Position numbers and translations under genes: made by a program. Positions 1 to 4,929 of a DNA stretch of 5,068 nt are shown one piece after another. Under the pieces are notes generated by a model. It was not told the DNA's origin. It worked only from the letters and a program-made list of their open reading frames with translations, and searched no databases. The stretch's first letter is position 1. The number at the start of each line of letters is the position of its first letter. This DNA comes from SIG452 sp045540295 (GTDB lineage Bacteria > Bacillota > Clostridia > UMGS1840). The stretch lies in assembly GCA_045540295.1 (NCBI GenBank), contig JAZQGY010000017.1, positions 1-5,068 of the forward strand, written 5' to 3'.

Positions 1-107
1 GTCGCGTGGTTCAAAAAAGGATAACCGATGAACGAAAACAAAACGGACTTTAGAAAAAAGTGATTGTTTTGAAAGATTGAAGTATAGCATAAACAACTAT
101 TATTGTA
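1..107. other. Left flank, no supportable gene
   Basis: No complete gene is visible here. Three short readings exist: a plus-frame tail ending at TAA 22-24 (VAWFKKG), a plus-frame tail ending at TAG 51-53 (RVVQKRITDERKQNGL), and an 11-codon peptide starting at ATG 29. Either tail could be the 3' end of a gene lying left of the window, but with so few codons none can be preferred. Bases 54-107 are AT-rich and show no terminator hairpin. Confidence 0.3.
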
Positions 108-360
108 AAGCCTTCCCCTCGAGGGGGGAACGAGGAAAGCGCTGCCGGTGGCAGATACAGCGAACCGAGTGAGTGGCAGCGGTCGAAAAAATCAAAGAAC
201 AGCGAAAGCCTGCAGATTTTTTCGGGCACCGCAACAGGACAGGGGGACCGCTTGCGGTGGATGAGGTGGTTTCTTCCTTAAACAATATCTTCGATTGGGG
301 AAAAGATTTTTCGACACCTCATCAGTCACTCCGTGACAGCTTCCCCTCAAAGGGAAGCCA
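108..360. mobile_element. MITE-like structured repeat element
   Basis: The two ends are imperfect inverted repeats. The left end near 110-126 (GCCTTCCCCTCGAGGGG) and the reverse complement of 342-358 (GGCTTCCCTTTGAGGGG) match at 14 of 17 positions. Each end is also close to self-palindromic (TTCCCCTC...GGGGAA type). Inside are further nested inverted repeats: CTGCC 142-146 with GGCAG 150-154, a 10-bp pair 184-193/215-224, and GATGAGGTG 260-268 with CACCTCATC 315-323. From general knowledge, non-coding repeats with ends of this CTTCCCCTC...GAGGGGAAG kind and an inner CACCTCATC motif are scattered through many Clostridia genomes. No transposase is encoded, and open frames crossing it look like chance. 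I see no convincing target-site duplication, so the exact ends are uncertain by several bases. Confidence 0.55.
184..224. repeat. Perfect 10-bp inverted repeat (hairpin)
   Basis: CGAAAAAATC (184-193) is exactly complementary to GATTTTTTCG (215-224) around a 21-base loop. It lies inside the MITE-like element and would fold on either strand. Because the T run is in the stem rather than after it, it does not look like a normal intrinsic terminator; it is more likely part of the element's own secondary structure. Confidence 0.6.
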
Positions 361-554
361 GCAAAAGATAACTCATTTATGGGTAGCAAGTAGTAGTTGC
401 ATGGCTGACAGGCCAATGAAAAACGTACTTGTGCGTCGCCAGTATTATTAGGGCTATGCCCGAAAATGAAAAACCACTCGTTATACGGGGGGATATTTAT
501 TATGTCGTTTCTTGTGGGATTTTGTGTGGTAGCAATCGGAGAAATGCATTTTTC
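361..554 (+). other. Non-coding leader-like stretch, no clear gene
   Basis: This lies between the MITE-like element and the embedded terminator. It contains a short GGGC-TAT-GCCC hairpin at 451-461 and a weak TGGC/GCCA pairing at 402-415. I see no promoter with both boxes well placed: a TATTAT at 443-448 has no matching -35 element. An ATG at 502 follows a GGGGGG run (487-492) and is in frame with the small gene at 619, so 502-618 could in principle encode an N-terminal hydrophobic extension (MSFLVGFCVVAIGEMHF...). The terminator at 555-588 argues against that reading. It could equally be the 5' part of a leader RNA or small RNA that ends at the terminator. Confidence 0.35.
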
Positions 555-588
555 GGTGTGTATAACTTCGGTTGTGCACACCTTTTTT
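555..588 (+). terminator. Intrinsic terminator or attenuator ahead of small gene
   Basis: The arms 555-566 (GGTGTGTATAAC) and 571-582 (GTTGTGCACACC) pair over 12 consecutive positions, with only two G-U wobbles. They are capped by a C(TTCG)G tetraloop at 567-570 and followed at once by six T residues (583-588). This is a textbook Rho-independent terminator. It ends 15 bases before the Shine-Dalgarno site of the small gene at 619, so it either closes an upstream transcript (a leader or small RNA) or acts as an attenuator controlling read-through into that gene. Confidence 0.8.
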
Positions 589-603
589 ATTGTAATGAAA
601 ATC

Positions 604-610
604 AAGGAGG
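604..610 (+). promoter_or_regulatory. Shine-Dalgarno site fixing the GTG start at 619
   Basis: AAGGAGG is a near-ideal ribosome binding site, with 8 bases between it and the GTG at 619. It lies downstream of the terminator hairpin. It favours the short 45-residue reading over in-frame ATG starts at 466 or 502. Confidence 0.75.
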
Positions 611-618
611 AACCTACC

Positions 619-756
619 GTGGCAGACTACAAGAAAATGTATTTTGAATTATTCAACAAAATCACTGATGTGATTGAGGATTTTAAAAAAATTCAACAAC
701 AAACAGAGGAAATGTATCTGTCTACCGATTGCAAGGAAAACGAAACAGCGGAATAA
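619..756 (+). CDS. Small conserved-type hypothetical protein, 45 aa
   Basis: I do not know a function for this protein. It starts with GTG behind an ideal AAGGAGG site and reads MADYKKMYFELFNKITDVIE, then a charged, glutamine-rich stretch, ending in NETAE. The spacing of hydrophobic residues (Y8, F9, L11, F12, I15, V18, I19, F22) suggests one amphipathic helix or short coiled coil covering about residues 3-33, followed by a polar tail. There is no signal peptide or membrane segment in this form. From memory, similar short proteins beginning roughly (M)xDYKxMYFxLFNxITD are frequent hypothetical genes in Clostridia and their prophages, which supports a real gene. It is separated from everything upstream by an intrinsic terminator and ends in a bidirectional terminator, so it appears to be a single-gene unit. 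An alternative form starting at 502 (84 aa) would add a hydrophobic N-terminus; I consider it less likely. Confidence 0.62.
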   Translation: MADYKKMYFELFNKITDVIEDFKKIQQQTEEMYLSTDCKENETAE

Positions 757-795
757 AAAAATCCCTGACTCCGATTTGGATTCAGGGATTTTTTT
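755..795. terminator. Bidirectional intrinsic terminator between convergent genes
   Basis: ATCCCTGA (761-768) pairs with TCAGGGAT (782-789). An inner TCC/GGA pairing (770-772/778-780) extends the stem past one mismatch. An A run at 755-761 on the left and a T run at 789-795 on the right give a U tail to transcripts from either side. It overlaps the stop codon of the small plus-strand gene and lies 8 bases past the stop codon of pgmB, so it serves both convergent units. Confidence 0.88.
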
Positions 796-803
796 AGTTT
801 GGT

Positions 804-1454
804 TTATACGTTCTGTAATAAATCCTTCATGGTGGTGAGTTTTTGGTCACCGTCTTTGGCACTGCCTACCGCAAAGGTAAACATACCTGCCGCTTTTCCG
901 GCAGCGATACCTGCGTCAGCATCTTCCACGATAGCGCAGTTTTCATAGGGCATTCCCAAAAAATCTGCAGCTTTTAAGAAAACTTCCGGATCGGGTTTGG
1001 ATTTTGTGATGTTGTTTCCGTCGGAAACTGCATCAAAATAATCGGATAAGCCGATTTGTTTTAAAATGATGGGAGTGTTTTTACTGGAAGAACCAATGGC
1101 AATTTTGATTCCTTTTGCTTTTAAACCTTCCAGTGCTTCCATCACACCGGGGAGAATATCATCGGGAGTTAATGCCTGAATAAATTCCACATAGTAACCG
1201 TTTTTACGGGCAGCCAGCTCCACTTTTTCCTCTTCGGTATATTCTTTTTCGGCACGTTCCAAAATGATGTTTAAGCTTTCCATACGGCTAACACCACGAA
1301 GACGTTCGTTAATGGTGCGATCGAAGTAAATACCTTCTTCGTCCGCCATTTTTTTCCATCCTCTGTAGTGGCAGTCATCAGTAGACACGATAACACCGTC
1401 CAAGTCAAAAATAACTGCTTTGATTTCTTTAATATTCGAAAAATTAGTACTCAA
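804..1454 (-). CDS. pgmB: Beta-phosphoglucomutase
   Basis: A cytosolic HAD-superfamily enzyme that interconverts beta-glucose 1-phosphate and glucose 6-phosphate through a beta-glucose 1,6-bisphosphate intermediate, with Mg2+. At 216 residues it has the usual family length. Motif I is DLDGVI with nucleophile D17 and acid/base D19. The cap domain follows, with H29, W33 and the characteristic RGVSRMESL segment (53-61). Motif II is GSSSKN (121-126), motif III uses K153 before PDPEVF, and motif IV is VEDADAGI (176-183) with metal ligands E177 and D178. All expected catalytic residues are present. The start is TTG at 1452-1454: a TAG stop lies two codons upstream in the same frame, the next Met (36) is past motif I, and GGAGG sits 9 bases upstream. 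The gene overlaps the GH65 phosphorylase by 11 bases and is its metabolic partner, consuming the beta-glucose 1-phosphate it makes. Translational coupling to the upstream gene is likely. Confidence 0.96.
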   Translation of the reverse strand: MSTNFSNIKEIKAVIFDLDGVIVSTDDCHYRGWKKMADEEGIYFDRTINERLRGVSRMESLNIILERAEKEYTEEEKVELAARKNGYYVEFIQALTPDDILPGVMEALEGLKAKGIKIAIGSSSKNTPIILKQIGLSDYFDAVSDGNNITKSKPDPEVFLKAADFLGMPYENCAIVEDADAGIAAGKAAGMFTFAVGSAKDGDQKLTTMKDLLQNV

Positions 1455-3633
1455 TTTCTACGCCCTCCGTGGTAATTTCATAAGCTTTGTCGTAAATTTC
1501 AACGGTTACAGGTGCACCTTCCAATACTTTGAAGGTTGCTTTTCCTTTTACAACTTCCACTTTCAGAACGCTGCCGCGAACCAAAATGGTAAATGCATAT
1601 CTATCCCATTTTTTGGGAATGTTGGGTTTGAAGGAGAGCATATCGCCATCACTTCTCATACCGCCGAAGCCGTAAATCATATTCATCCATGCTGCAGACA
1701 TAGAGGTAACATGTAAGCCCTGATGAGCGTTACGGTTGTAGTCATCAATGTCCACACGGCTGCCGTATGCCATATATTCTTCCGCCATGTCCAAATCCCC
1801 GATTTCAGCTGCCATAATGGAGTGAATTGCAGGAGACAGAGAGCTTTCGTGAGAGCATCTGTGTTCGTAGAAATAGAAGTTTTCTCTCTTTTGTTCTAAA
1901 GTGAAGTCTTTGGAATAGAAGAATTGCATTAACACAACGTCGGGCTGCTTTAACATATTTACGCGGAAAATTCTGTCATACGCCCAGTATTTATATACAG
2001 GAACCTTATCGGGGTCCATTCCTTTTACATCATATTCGGGGAAATCAAAATAGCCGTCATGCTGTTCAAAAAGCTTGGTTTTTTCGTCATAGTTGATACG
2101 CATTTTGTCAGCCATTTCCTGCCATTTGGCTAATTCGTCAGCGGGAACATCGTAGCCGTATTTTTTCACCATTTCAATGGTATAGAGGAAGTTTTTCTTT
2201 ACCATAAAGTTGGTGTAGGTGTTGTTATGTACCATCATATGGAATTCGTCAGGCCCCATTACGCCCCACAGACCGAATTCACCGGTTTTCGGGCTCCAGT
2301 CACCACGGGATGCAAAGTAACGGGAGGTTTCAACCAACAGCTCCAGACCGTAGTCTTTTAAGAACTGCTCGTCTCCGGTATTTCTCACATAATGCCACAC
2401 GCCGTATGCAATCGCTGCGGTAACGTGAATTTCCAAGTTTCCGTGCTGCCAAACACCGCAGCTTTCGGTACCGTCAATGGTAACCATGGGATAACAGGAA
2501 CCTTTGCAGTCTTGTTCAATGGCTCTTTCTTTTGCCTGGGGCAGGGTGTTGTAACGGTACATGAGAAGATTTTTTGCCGCTTTGGGGTTATTGAACATAT
2601 AGAAGGGCAGGCAGTAAGTTTCAGAGTCCCAGAAAGTCCAACCACTGTATTTTTCACCGGTTAAGCCTTTTGCACCAACATTTAATCTGCCGTCATCCCC
2701 GTGGTAGGTCTGATGCATATTGAAGATACAGAAACGGATACCTTGCTGGTTTTCGTCATCACCGTCGATTTCCACGTCGGAGTGCTTCCAGATTTCTGCC
2801 CAGCGAGCAACGTGTTCTGCTCTGTATTCATCATAGGTTTTTGCTAAGTAAGAATCTGCTTTTGCTAAATCAATGGTTAAATCCTTGTCACGTTCCACAA
2901 AGTTATAAACCACTTTTTCAAACACTTTTTCGCCCTGCAGGGTAAATTCATATTCCTGCATAATCATTTTATCTTGGGATACAACTTTGCCTGCACCGAA
3001 GTTGGTTTTCATTTTGGAATAAATCCGCTGACCGCTGGTCTGAGTCTGGCAGATGATGTAGTCGTCACCTTTGCCACATTCCGTCCAGTAGTTTTTGCCT
3101 TCTTCTTCGTGAATGGGAGTAAAGTCAATACCGGAAACGATTTTCACATCGTGAGCAGTTTCACTTACCATGGTGATTTTCTGTCCGCCGATGTAATGAT
3201 AGTTGATGCTGGTGAATCTTTCAAAGGTGAAAGTGATATCTTTATATGTAAAACGTCTTAATACCAGACCGGTTTTCATATCCAGTTCACGGTAGAAATT
3301 GCTAAAGGGCACTTTTGCTAAGTCAATTTCCACGCCGTCCACAAAAATTCTGGTGTATAACCAGTTCTGTGCGTTAATCATAAAGCAGCATCTTTTTGCC
3401 AAGCCGTTAAAATATTCAGGGTAGGATAACGGCTTTTCTTCATATACGCCGTTAAAATAACAGCCTACCAGCTTGTCTCCCGAATACATTTCGTCAAAAA
3501 TGCCGCGGATGCCCATATATTCATTCCCCATGGAGAAAATACTTTCACCCACTCTGCCTTCCGCCGGGTTAAAGCCTTCTTCAATAATTTTCCAGGGGTC
3601 AACCTTAAAATACTTTTTTGCTTCTTTTGCCAT
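1444..3633 (-). CDS. GH65 inverting alpha-glucoside (disaccharide) phosphorylase
   Basis: A glycoside hydrolase family 65 phosphorylase of the maltose/kojibiose/nigerose/trehalose phosphorylase type. These cytosolic enzymes split an alpha-linked glucoside with phosphate, releasing beta-glucose 1-phosphate and the acceptor. The protein is 729 residues, within the usual ~730-790 range. An N-terminal beta-sandwich covers about residues 1-270, a helical linker leads to the (alpha/alpha)6 barrel at about 320-650, and a small beta C-terminal domain ends the chain. Key segments are WTFWDSETY (332-340), the general acid E463 in GVMGPDEFH (457-465), KQPDVVL (562-568) and the HESSLSPAIHS phosphate-pocket region (595-605), all intact. 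The acceptor-side loop, GTESCGVWQHGNLEIH (388-403), differs from the CHNEWEITFEEIH form I recall for maltose phosphorylases, so the substrate is not assigned. ATG 3633 is chosen because GGAGG lies 7 bases upstream and the alignable N-terminus begins there; the open frame running on to 3933 crosses the promoter. It is the first gene of an operon with pgmB. Confidence 0.94.
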   Translation of the reverse strand: MAKEAKKYFKVDPWKIIEEGFNPAEGRVGESIFSMGNEYMGIRGIFDEMYSGDKLVGCYFNGVYEEKPLSYPEYFNGLAKRCCFMINAQNWLYTRIFVDGVEIDLAKVPFSNFYRELDMKTGLVLRRFTYKDITFTFERFTSINYHYIGGQKITMVSETAHDVKIVSGIDFTPIHEEEGKNYWTECGKGDDYIICQTQTSGQRIYSKMKTNFGAGKVVSQDKMIMQEYEFTLQGEKVFEKVVYNFVERDKDLTIDLAKADSYLAKTYDEYRAEHVARWAEIWKHSDVEIDGDDENQQGIRFCIFNMHQTYHGDDGRLNVGAKGLTGEKYSGWTFWDSETYCLPFYMFNNPKAAKNLLMYRYNTLPQAKERAIEQDCKGSCYPMVTIDGTESCGVWQHGNLEIHVTAAIAYGVWHYVRNTGDEQFLKDYGLELLVETSRYFASRGDWSPKTGEFGLWGVMGPDEFHMMVHNNTYTNFMVKKNFLYTIEMVKKYGYDVPADELAKWQEMADKMRINYDEKTKLFEQHDGYFDFPEYDVKGMDPDKVPVYKYWAYDRIFRVNMLKQPDVVLMQFFYSKDFTLEQKRENFYFYEHRCSHESSLSPAIHSIMAAEIGDLDMAEEYMAYGSRVDIDDYNRNAHQGLHVTSMSAAWMNMIYGFGGMRSDGDMLSFKPNIPKKWDRYAFTILVRGSVLKVEVVKGKATFKVLEGAPVTVEIYDKAYEITTEGVEIEY
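1464..1468 (-). promoter_or_regulatory. Shine-Dalgarno site deciding the TTG start of pgmB
   Basis: On the minus strand GGAGG lies 9 bases before TTG (1454-1452), inside the last codons of the GH65 gene. It makes the rare TTG start convincing and shows that pgmB can recruit ribosomes itself as well as by coupling. Confidence 0.8.
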
Positions 3634-3640
3634 AAATAAT

Positions 3641-3645
3641 CCTCC
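3641..3645 (-). promoter_or_regulatory. Shine-Dalgarno site fixing the GH65 start
   Basis: GGAGG on the minus strand, 7 bases before ATG 3633. It sets the start of the phosphorylase and excludes the in-frame 100-codon extension toward 3933, which would run through the promoter and into the divergent gene. Confidence 0.85.
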
Positions 3646-3691
3646 GTCAGAAAATAAACTTTTCCGCTTTTTTCCTATTATTACATTATAT

Positions 3692-3720
3692 ATAATATAA
3701 CAAACTTTGTCCGTTGTCAA
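3692..3720 (-). promoter_or_regulatory. Sigma-A promoter of the GH65-pgmB operon
   Basis: On the minus strand a perfect -35 box TTGACA (3720-3715) and a -10 box TATTAT (3697-3692) are separated by 17 bases. Transcription should start near 3685, giving a leader of about 50 bases. No terminator lies between the two genes, so this promoter should drive both. Confidence 0.82.
3700..3710. promoter_or_regulatory. Palindrome in promoter spacer, possible operator
   Basis: ACAAA-C-TTTGT is a perfect 11-base palindrome lying entirely between the -35 and -10 boxes of the GH65 promoter. This is where a repressor would block polymerase. No regulator gene is in the window, and a palindrome this short can occur by chance, so the operator role is inference. 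Confidence 0.35.
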
Positions 3721-3759
3721 GCCGAAAGTATTTTTTTGCCCCTTTTTTCCGGTATCATA

Positions 3760-3788
3760 TAGACAAGGACAGAATCGTATGATATACT
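3760..3788 (+). promoter_or_regulatory. Sigma-A promoter of the radical SAM gene
   Basis: The -35 box TAGACA (3760-3765) and the -10 box TATACT (3783-3788) each match consensus at 5 of 6 positions and are 17 bases apart. TGA at 3780-3782 provides an extended -10 (TGn). Transcription should start near 3795, about 26 bases before the start codon. Inverted 7-mers TATCATA (3753-3759) and TATGATA (3778-3784) flank or overlap the boxes. A weaker alternative is TTGCCC (3736-3741) with TATAGA (3758-3763), 16 bases apart. Confidence 0.65.
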
Positions 3789-3820
3789 TTTTATAGAAGA
3801 AAGTGTTGCAAAGGGATCCT

Positions 3821-4732
3821 ATGATGAAGAGCTTTGGAGAAGATAAGTTGAAAAACTGCACATTATGTCCCAGGAACTGCGGTGTTGACCGAACCAAGAC
3901 CGTTGGCTTTTGCGGTGCAACCGAACACATCAAGGTGGCAAGGGCGGCTCTTCATTTTTGGGAAGAACCCTGTATCAGTGGCCAAAAAGGTTCGGGGACG
4001 GTGTTTTTTTCGGGATGCAATCTTGCCTGTCGGTACTGTCAGAATTACGATATCAGCATCGGCGGATTCGGGAAAGAAATTTCCACAAAACAGCTTGGCG
4101 ATATTTTTGTAAAACTGCAATTAGACGGTGCTCACAACATTAACCTTGTGACGCCCACGCCCTATTTACCGCAGATTATGTCCGCCATCGACCTTGTCAG
4201 AGATCAAATACATATCCCCTTTGTTGCCAACTTGGGAGGTTACGAAAAGCCGGAAACCATCCGGATGTTAAAAGGATATATGGATATTTTTCTCACCGAT
4301 GTGAAATATCAGTCTTCCGATATTTCCAAAAAATACAGTTCGGCACCTGATTATTTTGATTTTGCAATCCAATCCCTTTCGGAAATGATTGCTCTTTGCG
4401 GTGTACCCAAGTTTGATGCGGACGGGACGATGCAATCAGGAGTTATCGTTCGTCATTTGGTGTTGCCCGGCTGTCGTAAGGATTCCTTTGAAGTATTAAA
4501 GAGTTTGGCAGAACGATTCGGCACTACCGATTATATCTTAAGTTTAATGAGCCAGTTTACTCCCAACGGACATTTAGAAGATTATCCCGAACTAAACCGC
4601 AGGATTACCTCCTTGGAATATCATTCCGTGGTTGATTTGGCGTTGGAACTTGGCTTTGAAAGCGCCTATATGCAACAAAAGTCCAGCGCCAAAGAAGAAT
4701 ATACCCCGCCTTTTGACCTAACGGGGATTTAA
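3821..4732 (+). CDS. Radical SAM protein, PflX-like (COG1313 type)
   Basis: A 303-residue radical SAM protein resembling PflX, the uncharacterised relative of pyruvate formate-lyase activating enzymes. The cluster-binding motif is C-x3-C-x2-C: C66, C70 and C73 in FFSGCNLACRYCQNYDI, followed by the Y-C-Q-N signature typical of this subgroup. A Cys-rich N-terminus, CTLCPRNCGVDR with C13, C16, C20 and C31, is the second hallmark and may hold another metal or Fe-S site. Further conserved-looking parts are LVTPTPYLPQI (109-119), VANLGGY (135-141), DIFLTDVKY (155-163) and RHLVLPGC (211-218). The reaction and partner are unknown for the family; no glycyl-radical enzyme is encoded nearby, so an activase role is not supported here. 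ATG 3821 is preferred because AAAGGG lies 5 bases upstream; ATG 3824 is nearly as good. An in-frame GTG at 3803 would sit about 8 bases after the predicted transcription start and has no good ribosome site. The gene stands alone and ends in its own terminator. Confidence 0.9.
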   Translation: MMKSFGEDKLKNCTLCPRNCGVDRTKTVGFCGATEHIKVARAALHFWEEPCISGQKGSGTVFFSGCNLACRYCQNYDISIGGFGKEISTKQLGDIFVKLQLDGAHNINLVTPTPYLPQIMSAIDLVRDQIHIPFVANLGGYEKPETIRMLKGYMDIFLTDVKYQSSDISKKYSSAPDYFDFAIQSLSEMIALCGVPKFDADGTMQSGVIVRHLVLPGCRKDSFEVLKSLAERFGTTDYILSLMSQFTPNGHLEDYPELNRRITSLEYHSVVDLALELGFESAYMQQKSSAKEEYTPPFDLTGI

Positions 4733-4822
4733 TTTTTCGGTGTTGATAGGGAAGAAACGAAATTCTGATAAATAAAATCCCGAAAATTTGCTTAATTATT
4801 TACATAAAACAGCTAAAAATCG

Positions 4823-4852
4823 GCAACCTGTTGAAAAACAGGTTGCTTTTTT
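4823..4852 (+). terminator. Intrinsic terminator of the radical SAM gene
   Basis: GCAACCTGTT (4823-4832) pairs perfectly with AACAGGTTGC (4837-4846) around a GAAA tetraloop, followed by six T residues. It lies 90 bases past the stop codon; the stretch between holds no gene. It isolates this gene from the strong promoter that follows. Confidence 0.92.
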
Positions 4853-4855
4853 GTG

Positions 4856-4894
4856 AAAAACGTGGAAAAAATTGAAAAAATTTTAAAAAAATGC
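4856..4894 (+). promoter_or_regulatory. Phased A-tract UP element
   Basis: Four A runs (4856-4860, 4866-4871, 4875-4880, 4885-4891) are spaced about 9-10.5 bases centre to centre, in phase with the DNA helix, directly upstream of the -35 box. Such phased tracts bend DNA and act as UP elements binding the RNA polymerase alpha subunit, as is known for rRNA promoters. Confidence 0.7.
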
Positions 4895-4923
4895 TTGACA
4901 TTTTAAAAACTATGTGTTAGAAT
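4895..4923 (+). promoter_or_regulatory. Strong stable-RNA-type promoter
   Basis: Perfect -35 TTGACA (4895-4900), a 17-base spacer, and -10 TAGAAT (4918-4923) with an extended TGT at 4915-4917. Together with the A-tract element this is the strongest promoter in the window. Transcription should begin about 4929-4931. No coding region follows within the window, which fits an rRNA operon. Confidence 0.85.
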
Positions 4924-4929
4924 AACAAA

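Noticed and set aside
29..64. Tiny frame MNENKTDFRKK with an AAGG upstream
   Set aside because: Eleven residues, no conservation evidence and a weak ribosome site; not supportable as a gene.
173..451. 92-codon plus-strand open frame
   Set aside because: It runs through the inverted-repeat element, has no ribosome binding site, and its composition follows the repeat rather than a protein.
192..605. 137-codon minus-strand open frame
   Set aside because: It crosses the terminator hairpin and the MITE-like element, shows no recognisable domain, and looks like a chance frame opposite non-coding DNA.
466..618. In-frame N-terminal extension of the small gene, starting at ATG 466 or 502
   Set aside because: The stretch holds a strong intrinsic terminator, and an ideal Shine-Dalgarno site serves the GTG at 619. 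A hydrophobic 84-aa form from 502 remains possible and is noted, but is not preferred.
2392..2664. Opposite-strand and shifted frames inside the GH65 gene (also around 2974-3261 and 3473-3700)
   Set aside because: They are shadows of a clear long coding region with intact family motifs.
3803..3820. GTG start giving six more residues to the radical SAM protein
   Set aside because: It lies about 8 bases after the predicted transcription start with only a weak purine run before it, while ATG 3821 has AAAGGG at a workable distance.
3634..3933. 100-codon upstream extension of the GH65 frame
   Set aside because: It would cover the promoter, the Shine-Dalgarno site and the start of the divergent radical SAM gene; the family N-terminus aligns from ATG 3633.
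4724..4789. Inverted repeats GGGATTT/AAATCCC and AATTTTTCGG/CCGAAAATT after the radical SAM gene
   Set aside because: The two pairings exclude each other, have long AT-rich loops and no T tail; the real terminator is at 4823-4852.
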